Source of the DNA: JAGOUB01 sp964640945
Lineage (GTDB): Bacteria > Patescibacteriota > Gracilibacteria > Peribacterales > Peribacteraceae
Direction of reading: 5' to 3'
Assembly (NCBI GenBank): GCA_964640945.1
Contig: CAZXIV010000004.1
Location: 1-62,972, forward strand
DNA length: 62,972 bases
Positions 8,602 through 16,904 of the stretch are shown here, piece by piece. A program made the position numbers and the translations under genes. The notes below the pieces were generated by a model that saw only the letters and a list, made by a program, of their open reading frames with translations, searched no databases and was not told the DNA's origin. The stretch's first letter is position 1. Every line of letters starts with the position of its first letter.

Positions 8602-9141
8602 ATGCGCCTCCTTCGCCTCTGTCTGCCGTTGCTCATCCTGGCGGCCTGTAGCCGTCCTCTGACCCCGCTCACAGTGACTAGTCCGATGTTCGCCGAGGGC
8701 GCCGTGATTCCCAATGACTACACCTGCGATGGTCGAAATATCCTCCCGCCCATGAGCGTGGCCGGCGTGCCCGCCGATGCGGAAGCGATTGGCGTGCTGA
8801 TGCATGACCTCGACGGCGAGAAGGGGGTGGCCTTGCATTTGGCGATGTGGAACATCGATCCCAAGACGACTGGCTGGGCCGAGCTTGATCCACCCATCGG
8901 TGCCGTCTACGGCCAGAACGACGCCGGAATTACTGGCTACAGCGGCCCCTGCCGGGCGCTCGATAAGCCTCACCGCTATGCCTTCACAGTCTACGCGCTC
9001 GAGGAGCGTTTCGACCTCATGCCGGGCGCTGACCGAGCGGCGATCGAGGCGGAGTTTGCCGCCAATGCCGTCGCCAAGGGGATGCTCACCGGCCTCTACG
9101 GCACCTCACCCGCACCGAAAAACGCCCAGACCACCTTATAA
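8602..9141 (+). CDS. YbhB/YbcL family Raf-kinase-inhibitor-like (PEBP) lipoprotein
   Basis: A 179-residue protein of the bacterial PEBP fold. A short signal with lipobox LAAC (Cys16) precedes the family hallmarks: the segment from FAEGAVIP to YTCDGRNILPP, a MHDLDGE segment (family D-x-D), HLAMWNID and GYSGPCR. The bacterial family's ligand is not established. It faces the polysaccharide deacetylase gene divergently, so both may act at the cell surface. It starts at a leaderless-type promoter. Confidence 0.88.
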   Translation: MRLLRLCLPLLILAACSRPLTPLTVTSPMFAEGAVIPNDYTCDGRNILPPMSVAGVPADAEAIGVLMHDLDGEKGVALHLAMWNIDPKTTGWAELDPPIGAVYGQNDAGITGYSGPCRALDKPHRYAFTVYALEERFDLMPGADRAAIEAEFAANAVAKGMLTGLYGTSPAPKNAQTTL

Positions 9142-9346
9142 ATAACGTCTCTGGGCGCGCGGGCATCGATTGCCATGAGCCTGTCGCGTTCGGCGGGGTT
9201 GTCCCCCAAAACGCCATGAAATTGGGTAAGTGGGGCAGGACGGCGTCCGGCCACTTGGGGATGGTTGCGGACTTCTCACTCTTACCAAGAAAAAGCGTCG
9301 ATCTTTGCTTGCAGATGCCCTCTCGCCGCCGCAGGATGGCACCCGC

Positions 9347-10150
9347 ATGACAGATAACGGGACGATTATCGGCGTGAAGGACCTGGTGAAGAATTTTGGC
9401 GATTTCCAGGCGGTGAAGGGGATCTCGTTCGAGGTGAAGGCCGGCGAGCGCTTTGCCTTCCTGGGCCCCAACGGCGCCGGCAAGACGACGACCATCAAGA
9501 TGCTGACGACGCTGCTGCAGCCGACCTCCGGTTCCATCATGATTGGCGGCTTTAGCCCGGCCGACAACCAAGACGAGGTGCGCCGCACGTTCGGCATCGT
9601 CTTTCAAGATCCCAGCCTCGACGACGAGCTGACGGCCTGGGAGAACCTGGAGCTGCACGGCGTGCTCTACGGCCTGGAGAAGCCACTCCGGCGCCAGCGC
9701 ATGGAGGAGCTGATCACCATCGTGGAATTAGCCGACCGGAAGGATAGCCTGGTACGCACGTTCTCCGGCGGCATGAAGCGCCGCCTTGAGATCGCCCGCG
9801 GCCTACTCCATCACCCGCGCATCCTCTTTCTCGATGAGCCCACGCTCGGCCTCGATCCCCAGACCCGCAATCACCTCTGGAATTACGCCGGCAACCTGAG
9901 CAAGACGGAGGGGGTGACGGTGTTTTTTACCACGCACTACATGGAGGAGGCCGACCGTAACGCCGACCGCATCGCCATTATTGACCACGGCACCATCGTC
10001 GCCCAGGGCACGCCCACCGAGCTGAAGCAGCAGACGGGCAAGGAGACGCTGGAGGACGCGTTCCTCTCGCTGACCGGCCACGCGATCCGTGCCGAGGAAG
10101 CCACGTCCGCCGACCACATGCGGACCATGCACAAGATGTTCCGCCGCTAA
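9347..10150 (+). CDS. ABC transporter ATP-binding protein (DrrA/ABC-2 type)
   Basis: The 267-residue nucleotide-binding subunit energises the permease encoded next. Walker A GPNGAGKTT, Q-loop, signature FSGGMKR, Walker B ILFLDEPT and switch-His FTTHY are all present. The C-terminal segment with LEDAFLSLTGH is typical of daunorubicin-resistance-type exporters. The frame opens at 9230, but MTDNGTII at 9347 matches the family's usual start. The 205-nt gap upstream of it shows only a small GGACGGCGTCC hairpin. Confidence 0.93.
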   Translation: MTDNGTIIGVKDLVKNFGDFQAVKGISFEVKAGERFAFLGPNGAGKTTTIKMLTTLLQPTSGSIMIGGFSPADNQDEVRRTFGIVFQDPSLDDELTAWENLELHGVLYGLEKPLRRQRMEELITIVELADRKDSLVRTFSGGMKRRLEIARGLLHHPRILFLDEPTLGLDPQTRNHLWNYAGNLSKTEGVTVFFTTHYMEEADRNADRIAIIDHGTIVAQGTPTELKQQTGKETLEDAFLSLTGHAIRAEEATSADHMRTMHKMFRR

Positions 10151-10154
10151 TTCT

Positions 10155-10901
10155 ATGAGCACCATCTACATCCTCTGGCTCCGGCAAGTGAAGCGGTACC
10201 TCCGGTCCCGCTCGCGCATCGTCGGCTCACTCGGCCAGCCGATTCTCTTCTTGGTGGCGCTCGGATTTGGCTTCGGTCCCATCTATCAGCAGGCCAACGG
10301 CGGCGACTACCTGCAGTTTTTGGCGCCGGGCGTCATTGCCATGAGTATCCTGTTCACAGCCATCTTCTCCGGTATTGAGCTCATCTGGGACCGCCAATTC
10401 GGCTTCCTTAAGGAGACGCTCGTCGCGCCCGTGCCCCGCCTGCACATCATGATCGGCCGCACGCTCGGCGGCGCCACGGTCGCAATGTTGCAAGGTCTCA
10501 TCGTTCTCGTTATTACGCTGCTTGTCGGCTTTCGCCCGGAGAGCTGGGCGCTGCTGCCGTTGGCGCTGGCCACGATGTTCCTCATTGCCCTCTTCTTCAC
10601 CGCGCTCGGCACGGCTCTGGCCTGCGTCTTAAAGGACATGCAGGGCTTCCAGCTGATTATGAACTTCTTGGTAATGCCGCTGTTTTTCCTCTCGGGTGCG
10701 CTTTTCCCGCTCGACACCGCTCCTGCCGGCCTCAAGGTGGCCGCCATGGTGGATCCGCTCTCCTACGGCGTTGATGCGCTCCGCGGTACGCTCACGGGCG
10801 CGGCCCACTTCGGCCTGGGCTTTGACTTGATCCTACTGGCTACCCTCACGGTCGTGACGCTGAATGTCGGCAGCTGGCTCTTTGCGCGCATCGAGGTCTG
10901 A
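10155..10901 (+). CDS. ABC-2 type exporter permease
   Basis: The 248-residue, six-helix permease is partner of the ATPase ending 4 nt upstream. The N-terminal half contains YLRSRSRIVGSLGQPILFLVALG, and the loop segment DRQFGFLKETLVAPVPR matches the ABC-2 (DrrB-like) signature. The start at MSTIYI lies just after the ATPase stop; the frame also extends 22 codons upstream inside the ATPase gene. The pair probably exports a lipid, drug-like molecule or glycan; substrate not determinable. Confidence 0.9.
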   Translation: MSTIYILWLRQVKRYLRSRSRIVGSLGQPILFLVALGFGFGPIYQQANGGDYLQFLAPGVIAMSILFTAIFSGIELIWDRQFGFLKETLVAPVPRLHIMIGRTLGGATVAMLQGLIVLVITLLVGFRPESWALLPLALATMFLIALFFTALGTALACVLKDMQGFQLIMNFLVMPLFFLSGALFPLDTAPAGLKVAAMVDPLSYGVDALRGTLTGAAHFGLGFDLILLATLTVVTLNVGSWLFARIEV

Positions 10902-11070
10902 GAATATCCGCGCCCAAAAAAGCCACTCCGTCGGAGATGGGACTGGGTAGGAATACGTGGGATGAGTGACTGGCATCGGTTTGTACATCGTCGCAACCGT
11001 CTCCTGAGCGATCAGCTGGCGGAGGCTATTTGTCCCGTAACGGACACCATTTAGAGCCTCAGATTCATCA

Positions 11071-11123
11071 TATAATACGTACATACGAGGGGGTTATGGC
11101 AATGATCGGCTTTTCCCTACACT
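11071..11123 (+). promoter_or_regulatory. Two candidate -10 boxes upstream of the GT-C glycosyltransferase
   Basis: A consensus TATAAT (11071-11076) and a TACACT (11118-11123) lie ahead of the ATG at 11130. The second leaves only 6 nt and would give a leaderless message. The gap 10902-11129 holds no other convincing feature. Confidence 0.4.
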
Positions 11124-11129
11124 ACGCCT

Positions 11130-12695
11130 ATGACATTCTCCCGTGTCCTCGCGTGGTGCGACGAGCATTCGTGGTACATCGTTGGCGGCGCCTTTGGGCT
11201 CCTGCTCCTGGTGGGCTGGCTGGTCTGCACCGACTTCGCGATGTCCATGGACGAGCCGCCGCTCTACGCCTTCGGCTTGGAGGTCTGGAATTACCTCTTC
11301 CGCGGCGGGCCGTTCCCGGTTACGTCCGACTGGCGCTTTCATACCCCTGTGTACCAGATGCTCTTCGTGTGGCTGGCGCAGCTGCTAGAGGGGCAAGGCT
11401 TTATGGCGACGATGATTGCCGCCCGTTTCTTGTCGTTCCTCGTCTTCTGCCTGGGTTGGTGGTCGCTGTTCTTCCTGGCCAAGCGCGTCACGAAGAGCCA
11501 GTGGTGGGCGCTCCTAGCCGTCGCGTTTTTTACCCTCTCGCCGCGCATGTTCGCGCACGGCTTCTACAATCCTAAAGATCTCCCCACGCTCACGTTCTTT
11601 ACCCTCGGCGTCCTGGCGCTCGTGCGTCTGCTTGAAAAACCGACCGTCCTGCGCACCGTCCTTTTTGGCCTGGTGACGGGGTTTGCCATTAGCCTGCGTC
11701 CCTTTGCCCTCCTTTTACCCGCGTTCGCGGGGCTCGGCTTCGGCCTGAAGGCGGTCATGGCCCCGGCGTCGGAACGCCGCCGCTGGGCGCTCTGGGGGGT
11801 GGCGTCGCTGGTCGCCATCTTCTGCCTGATGATCGCCGTCTGGCCGCTTTTGTGGCACGACCCGCTCGGGGGATTGAAGGGCGCTATCCTCGATAACACC
11901 ACTCGCACCGACGAAGGCTTCTACTTGGGTCAGTACTACCGTCCTACTTTCCCCTGGCACTACCTGCCGGTGTGGATGCTGCTCACCATCCCGCTCGGAT
12001 ACTCGGCGCTCTTCGCGACCGGCACGGGCTTGGCCCTCGCCCAGCTTCGGCGGCCGTTTCAGTTCTTCCAGCGTCAGCCGATCATCATCTTCGCGCTCCT
12101 GTGGCTCGGCTTGCCCTTGCTCGCCAAGTTTATGGGCCGCATCGGTCTCTTCGACGAGTGGCGCCACGTTCTGTTCGTCTATCCCGCCTTCTTGCTGTTA
12201 GCCGTCTACGGCGCCAAGCAACTGTGGGAACGTACCCGCGGACGCGTGCGCCAGGTGCTGGCGGGGCTGGTACTTCTGCAAATGGCGGTGACGCTCGTGT
12301 GGATGGTGCGCTGGCATCCCTTTGAGTACATGTACTTCAGCGTGCCGTCGTCGCTCGTGAAGGGGCAAATGGAGATGGACTACTGGGGCATGTCGTACTT
12401 CGATGGTCTGCAGTGGATTGCGGCGCACGACCAATCGCCGCGCATTCCGATCTACATTCGCAACGACGTCGGCATCGTCGATCTCCTCATGTTGCCGCCG
12501 GCGGACCAGGCTCGTCTCTACGCCGTGAAGAGCCCGGCGCAAGCGCTCTACATCGTCGACCCCCTGCGCTGGTCGCAGTATGAGCAGGTGGTGCCGGAGG
12601 AACTCCTCCTGCACACCATCGACGTCGACGGCCTGCCGATCCTCTGGATCTATCGCGGACCGTACCAGACCGATCGGTTGCCGACGTACAAGTAA
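11130..12695 (+). CDS. GT-C (GT39/ArnT-like) membrane glycosyltransferase
   Basis: A 521-residue polytopic protein with about eleven hydrophobic helices. The first extracellular loop contains the acidic SMDEPPLYAFGLEVW (DE motif at about residue 41), the position of the catalytic acidic residues in dolichyl-phosphate-mannose mannosyltransferases and ArnT. A later GFYNPKDLPTLTFF loop also fits this superfamily. Such enzymes move sugars from polyprenyl-phosphate donors to lipids or proteins outside the membrane. Acceptor unknown. It is monocistronic. Confidence 0.75.
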   Translation: MTFSRVLAWCDEHSWYIVGGAFGLLLLVGWLVCTDFAMSMDEPPLYAFGLEVWNYLFRGGPFPVTSDWRFHTPVYQMLFVWLAQLLEGQGFMATMIAARFLSFLVFCLGWWSLFFLAKRVTKSQWWALLAVAFFTLSPRMFAHGFYNPKDLPTLTFFTLGVLALVRLLEKPTVLRTVLFGLVTGFAISLRPFALLLPAFAGLGFGLKAVMAPASERRRWALWGVASLVAIFCLMIAVWPLLWHDPLGGLKGAILDNTTRTDEGFYLGQYYRPTFPWHYLPVWMLLTIPLGYSALFATGTGLALAQLRRPFQFFQRQPIIIFALLWLGLPLLAKFMGRIGLFDEWRHVLFVYPAFLLLAVYGAKQLWERTRGRVRQVLAGLVLLQMAVTLVWMVRWHPFEYMYFSVPSSLVKGQMEMDYWGMSYFDGLQWIAAHDQSPRIPIYIRNDVGIVDLLMLPPADQARLYAVKSPAQALYIVDPLRWSQYEQVVPEELLLHTIDVDGLPILWIYRGPYQTDRLPTYK

Positions 12696-12702
12696 GACGG
12701 GC

Positions 12703-12882
12703 TTAGGCCGTCTTGCCCAAGGCGACAGGGTTCAACACGAAGCGCGGCATTGTCAGCCGGGCCGCGCGCGCGTCGTCCTGCTGCTCCACGTCGGCGGTTT
12801 CCAGAACGCGGATGGCCAGCCGTTGGCGTAGATGAGCGAGCACGATTTCTGGGCTCGGTGTGGCATCGATCGTCACCAGTTA
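12703..12882 (-). other. Post-stop continuation of adenylate kinase
   Basis: These 59 codons follow the TAA in the same frame without a further stop until 12703. They begin LVTIDATPSPEIVLAHL, which matches the adenylate kinase C-terminus, then run into a charged helix and a short tail ending LGKTA. The conservation of this part implies that it was recently, or still is, translated. A small inverted repeat (12694-12714) sits at its end. Confidence 0.65.
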
Positions 12883-13452
12883 GCCCGTCTTCTCGAAATA
12901 CTCGATAACAGGCAAGAGCTTGCGGGCTTCCGTCAGGCGTTCAGCGCGTTTCACCGGATCAGTGTCTTCGATGCGCGGATCCAGGCCCTGGGAGCGGAAC
13001 CATTCGGCCCGTTTGATCATCCGCGCCTCGGCGATCTCATCCTGCTCCTTTTCATCGCGACCGAGCTTAAGGTGGAGGACGACATCCTGGCGGTCGAGCT
13101 GACCCATAAGATCAACGTACGGGGCGATCTGGTCGCGGTTGCGTGGGAAACCGTCCATAAGCCAGACGGCGTCATGGCGCAGTTGGTGCACCGCGTCGGC
13201 GATGACGGGCACCACGTATTCATCCGGCACGAGTAGGCCCTTATCCCTGTATTCTTTGGAGAGTAGGCCGAAAGGCGTCTGGCGCTTGCCATGGTCGCGG
13301 CAGATGCCGCCGATCTCGCAGTGTACGGCGGGGATCGTGCGTTCGTTCAATTCCTGCATGATCTCTGCAATCGCGGTGCCTTTTCCCGCCCCAGGCCAGG
13401 CGGCGAAGGTGACGGTATTGGGCTCGTAATGATAAGAAGGAGAAAGGTTCAT
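12880..13452 (-). CDS. adk: Adenylate kinase, truncated by an in-frame TAA
   Basis: This enzyme interconverts ATP + AMP and 2 ADP. The 190-residue frame shows a P-loop WPGAGKGT, then MDGFPRNRDQ (family GFPR-x-x-x-Q, AMP binding) and a LID-to-core segment ending VIEYFEKTG. Translation stops at TAA (12880-12882), but the same frame continues with LVTIDATPSPEIVLAHLRQ, the expected C-terminal strand and helix of adenylate kinases. The usual length is about 215 residues. It may be a point mutation, a sequencing error or a readthrough site. The start at 13452 (MNLSPSY) is preferred over 13494. Confidence 0.8.
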   Translation of the reverse strand: MNLSPSYHYEPNTVTFAAWPGAGKGTAIAEIMQELNERTIPAVHCEIGGICRDHGKRQTPFGLLSKEYRDKGLLVPDEYVVPVIADAVHQLRHDAVWLMDGFPRNRDQIAPYVDLMGQLDRQDVVLHLKLGRDEKEQDEIAEARMIKRAEWFRSQGLDPRIEDTDPVKRAERLTEARKLLPVIEYFEKTG

Positions 13453-13616
13453 GCAGATGGTGTGTAGAGGAGAATGGCAAAAAACGAGCAACACGACCGC
13501 GCGTCATCGACGGGCGTTTGTAGCAGGGCTCATTTCTCCGGGCAAGGCCCTAAGAGGGGACTTTTCCGGGCGTGGAAATGACAAGGTTGTTGGTCGTCTG
13601 ATGTTTCTCTGGCCCT

Positions 13617-14858
13617 TTAGGCCGCCGCGCTCGAGCCGGCGACGTAGCCCGTGCTCCAGCAGATCTGCAGGCTGAAGCCACCCGAAGGGCGGTCAAAATC
13701 GAGAATGTCGCCGGCGAAGAAGAGATTGTCGTACAACTTGGAACGCATCGTTTTAAATTCCACCTCTTGCACATCGACCCCACCGCCCGTGACGATGGCC
13801 TTATCGGCGCCGAGCAATCCCGAGACGTGGAGCGGTACATCCTTCAGAAGGCGAGTAAACGTCAGACGTTCGTCGCGCGTGAGTTGATGCAGCGGCTTGG
13901 CGGCGGGGATTTGGGCCATCTCAATCAGGGCGTGGCCGAGGCGCGGCGGCACAATGTCGCCGATGTTGTTTTTAATCATCTTGTTCTTACCGCGCTCGAA
14001 GGTATTGAGCACGAGCTGGTCCACGGCGCCCAGGTCGAGCTTGGGAAAGAGATCAAGCGAGAGTGTGACGGGTCCAGCCGCGAGCAGTGCGCCGATCGAT
14101 TTGCTGAGGTTGAGTACCAACGGGCCGCTGATACCAATGTGGGTAAAGAGCATCTTCCCGCTGCGTTGCGCGTGCTTCTGGCCGTTCTGCCCCAGCGTGA
14201 GCTTTACATCTTTTAGGCTAATGCCTGCCAAGTCCTTCACCCAGGCATCACTGAGCGTGACGGGTACGAGGGCCGGATCGGGCTGCACGACGGTGTGGCC
14301 GAGCGCCTGCATCCACACAAAGCCGTCGCCGGTGGAGCCGGTTTCCGGGCGAGACTTGCCGCCCGTGGTGAGAATGTATCTGCGCGCGCTGAGCTCGCCG
14401 TTCTCGAGGAGAACCTTGGTGATGTGTCCGTCTTGGGCCACCAGACTCTTCACTGCTGAGGACGGGCGAATGTCGACCTTTTGGGCCTGCAGGTATTGCA
14501 GCATGGTGCGATGGACGTCGGCGGCGCGTTCACTCTTGGGGAAAGCGCGTTGTTCGGCCTCGATCATGATGGGTAGACCGTGCGACTCGAAGAATTCCTT
14601 CGTAGCCGTCACATCGAATTGTGAAAAGGTGGAGAAGAGCGACTTACCTTTGGGTCCGTATTTATCCACCAGACGGTGCGTATGAAATTCGGCGTTGAAG
14701 ATATTGCAGCGCCCGCCGCCGGTGATGAGGAGCTTTTGGCCCAAGGTGGGATTTTTCTCCAAAAGCACGACCTTGGCGCCCAATTCGGCGGCGCGCCCCG
14801 CGGCGATCATGCCCGCCGGGCCGCCTCCGATCACGATGATATCGTAGGAATCAGACAT
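13617..14858 (-). CDS. BaiN/HI0933-family FAD-dependent oxidoreductase
   Basis: A 413-residue flavoprotein. The N-terminal dinucleotide fold IIVIGGGPAGMIAA is followed by the family hallmark GQKLLITGGGRCNIFN (residues about 40-55). The C-terminus has GGVDVQEVEFKTMRSKLYDNLFFAGDILDFDRPSGGFSLQ-type sequence where the FAD ribityl site is completed. The family resembles BaiN and YhiN and reduces unknown substrates. It is full length and apparently transcribed alone. Confidence 0.92.
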   Translation of the reverse strand: MSDSYDIIVIGGGPAGMIAAGRAAELGAKVVLLEKNPTLGQKLLITGGGRCNIFNAEFHTHRLVDKYGPKGKSLFSTFSQFDVTATKEFFESHGLPIMIEAEQRAFPKSERAADVHRTMLQYLQAQKVDIRPSSAVKSLVAQDGHITKVLLENGELSARRYILTTGGKSRPETGSTGDGFVWMQALGHTVVQPDPALVPVTLSDAWVKDLAGISLKDVKLTLGQNGQKHAQRSGKMLFTHIGISGPLVLNLSKSIGALLAAGPVTLSLDLFPKLDLGAVDQLVLNTFERGKNKMIKNNIGDIVPPRLGHALIEMAQIPAAKPLHQLTRDERLTFTRLLKDVPLHVSGLLGADKAIVTGGGVDVQEVEFKTMRSKLYDNLFFAGDILDFDRPSGGFSLQICWSTGYVAGSSAAA

Positions 14859-14922
14859 AGGATTGTGCGCATCCTAACAAACGGCAGGTCGACGTAGGGG
14901 ATTTTTCTCCCTTCCCTCAGTC

Positions 14923-15900
14923 CTACTCCGAGAGCGGCCACACCGGCCGCTCCCACCAACCCCCCAGTCGGCGCTTGAGGAGAAGGATGCAGTACAGGAG
15001 GGGGCCGAAGGTGTTGAGCAGCGCCGGTTCCAAGCGGAGGCGCAATTTCTGGATGGCTGTCAGGTTGGGTAAAGCGAGCGCTTGGCGCTGCCAGCGAGCG
15101 CGTATGTCCGTGGCGAGTGGCGAGCGCGTCACGGCGAGGAGGCGGATTGTACCGAGGTAGACGCCGGCGCGCTCGGCGGGTGCCACCGCCGGCAGAAAAT
15201 CCCGGAGTCGTTGCTCGTAGTTCTGCAACCGCTGGGCGGTCATAAAGTTTTGCGCGGTGGAGCGGCTCTGACTGTGGATGCGGCGCCAGATGAGAATGTG
15301 GGGCAAGCATAAGAAGGCAGCGTCCGGCCGTTCGGCCAGCATGCGCAGCCACATGTCGGTGTCTTCCGCGAGCGGCTTAGTAAAGGGCCCGACTCGCTCG
15401 AACGTGGCGCGACGGAGGAGCAGTGAGCTGCAGTTGCTCGGCGGGCAGCCTTGCCGCAGGAACGACGCGAGATCGTGGCGGCCGGCCCGCGGCCGGTTGG
15501 ATTGCCTGGGGGTCCGGCTGCCGTGCTGAAAATTCACCGAGTAACAAAAGGTGCCCGCGGTCGGGGCCGGTTCGCGCTCGAGGGCGGAGTGTTGCACCGC
15601 CAGGAAGTCCGGGTGCCAAACATCGTCGCTGTCGATAAAGGCGACAAAGTCGCTGGTGGCTTCGGCCAGGCCGCGATTGCGGGCCTGGGCGGGACCGGCA
15701 CGCTTCGTTTGTGCCAAGACGCGAATGCGTGGGTCACGGGCTGCCCACCATTCCGCCCGCGCGCGGGTGTGATCGACTGAGGCGTCGTCGACGATGAGGT
15801 GCTCATAATCGCCAAGCGTCTGGCGTCGCACCGACTCGATTGTTTCGTCGAGGAATGAGGCGGCGTTGTAGGCGGCGGTGATGATGGAGACGGTGGTCAT
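14923..15900 (-). CDS. GT2-family glycosyltransferase
   Basis: A 325-residue GT-A fold enzyme beginning MTTVSIITAAYNAASFLDETIESV, the standard GT2 nucleotide-sugar fold, with VDDAS and the metal-binding FIDSDDVW at about residues 90-97. The C-terminus is basic and helical, suggesting membrane association. It overlaps the next GT2 gene by 4 nt and ends a three-gene operon with the MsbA-like exporter. Probably adds a sugar to a surface glycan before export; donor and acceptor unknown. Confidence 0.9.
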   Translation of the reverse strand: MTTVSIITAAYNAASFLDETIESVRRQTLGDYEHLIVDDASVDHTRARAEWWAARDPRIRVLAQTKRAGPAQARNRGLAEATSDFVAFIDSDDVWHPDFLAVQHSALEREPAPTAGTFCYSVNFQHGSRTPRQSNRPRAGRHDLASFLRQGCPPSNCSSLLLRRATFERVGPFTKPLAEDTDMWLRMLAERPDAAFLCLPHILIWRRIHSQSRSTAQNFMTAQRLQNYEQRLRDFLPAVAPAERAGVYLGTIRLLAVTRSPLATDIRARWQRQALALPNLTAIQKLRLRLEPALLNTFGPLLYCILLLKRRLGGWWERPVWPLSE

Positions 15901-16904
15901 TGAGGGGAGGCAGGCCGCGGGCAGGGGAAGGTCTTGATCGTGCGTCCCTGCCCGGCGAGAGCGAGTTTTTTGATGTCATAGAGGGAGCGGCGCAGCCAGT
16001 GAAGAGGTAGGCCGAACGTTCTTAGGAGCATCATGGCCGCTTGTGTGCCTGTCTGAGTCAGCCGCCCGAGACGCTCATCTGTCCGAGCGATTGCCTGCCA
16101 GGCACCAGCGCAGCGCCGTGCCTCCGGCGACAGGTGTGAGACGAGGTTGAGCATGTATCGCGCGTAGATCCAGGCGAGCTCGTAGGTATGCAGTCCATCA
16201 CCCAGCGTCCGGCAAATATAGTTGTAGCCGGCGAGATCGTCTGGCCCAAACGAAGACGTAAGCGAGCTGCCGTGCTTCCGTCGCTCCAGTAGCACGTCGG
16301 CGATACAGACCATGCGCGCGTCTGGCGATAGACGCGTCATTCTGATCCACATCTCCGTATCTTCGGATCTTTTTAACGTCTCCTGAAAGAATCCGGCTTG
16401 TTCGATGGCCGCTCGTTTGAGGAGGAGTGAGCTGCCATTGCCCGGAGGGCACATCCTAAAAAGCATCTGCTTCCAGTCGTAGAGGCCGGGGGTGGGCGCC
16501 CGTGTCGGCAGCCAGCGATCGGTTTCGGTCTGGAAATTAGAAGAACGGCAGAAGGAGCCCACCGCCTGGGGCGCACCCTCGAGGGCCTGGAGCTGGCGTT
16601 CGAGGAATTCCGGTCGCCAGATGTCGTCGGAGTCCAAGAAGGCGACCAGCGGCGTGGTTGCCGCGCGCACGCCGGCATTGCGGGCTGCGGCCAAGCCGCC
16701 GTTTCGTTCGAGCCGGAGCACTCGGCAACGCGGGTCCTGCGCGGCGATGGCCGCGGCGAGCGTCGGCGTGCCGTCGGTCGAGCCGTCGTCGACGATGAGG
16801 TACTCAAAATCCTGGTGCGTCTGGGCCAGAACTGAGGCTGCCGTCTCCGCCAAAAAGGCGGCGCCGTTGAAGACGGGGGTGATGATGGTGATGCGCGCGC
16901 TCAT
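15897..16904 (-). CDS. GT2-family glycosyltransferase (paralogue of neighbour)
   Basis: The 335-residue protein has the GT2 start ARITIITPVFNGAAFLAETAASV, then VDDGSTDGT and FLDSDDIW. Its layout (PPGNGSSLLL, ERAAIEQAG-like region and the C-terminal helix) parallels the following glycosyltransferase, so the two look like an ancient tandem duplication that diverged. It has 4-nt overlaps on both sides (ATGA type) with the exporter gene and the second GT2 gene, which indicates translational coupling and a joint role in one glycan. Confidence 0.9.
   Translation of the reverse strand: MSARITIITPVFNGAAFLAETAASVLAQTHQDFEYLIVDDGSTDGTPTLAAAIAAQDPRCRVLRLERNGGLAAARNAGVRAATTPLVAFLDSDDIWRPEFLERQLQALEGAPQAVGSFCRSSNFQTETDRWLPTRAPTPGLYDWKQMLFRMCPPGNGSSLLLKRAAIEQAGFFQETLKRSEDTEMWIRMTRLSPDARMVCIADVLLERRKHGSSLTSSFGPDDLAGYNYICRTLGDGLHTYELAWIYARYMLNLVSHLSPEARRCAGAWQAIARTDERLGRLTQTGTQAAMMLLRTFGLPLHWLRRSLYDIKKLALAGQGRTIKTFPCPRPASPQ

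Noticed and set aside
10833..11084. 83-codon minus-strand frame MYVLYDESEALNG overlapping the ABC permease end
   Set aside because: A third of it is antisense to the permease gene, and I see no promoter or family signal strong enough to call it.
12694..12714. Terminator after the GT-C glycosyltransferase
   Set aside because: AAGACGG/CCGTCTT pairs, but no T-run follows on either strand; it is noted only as a small inverted repeat.
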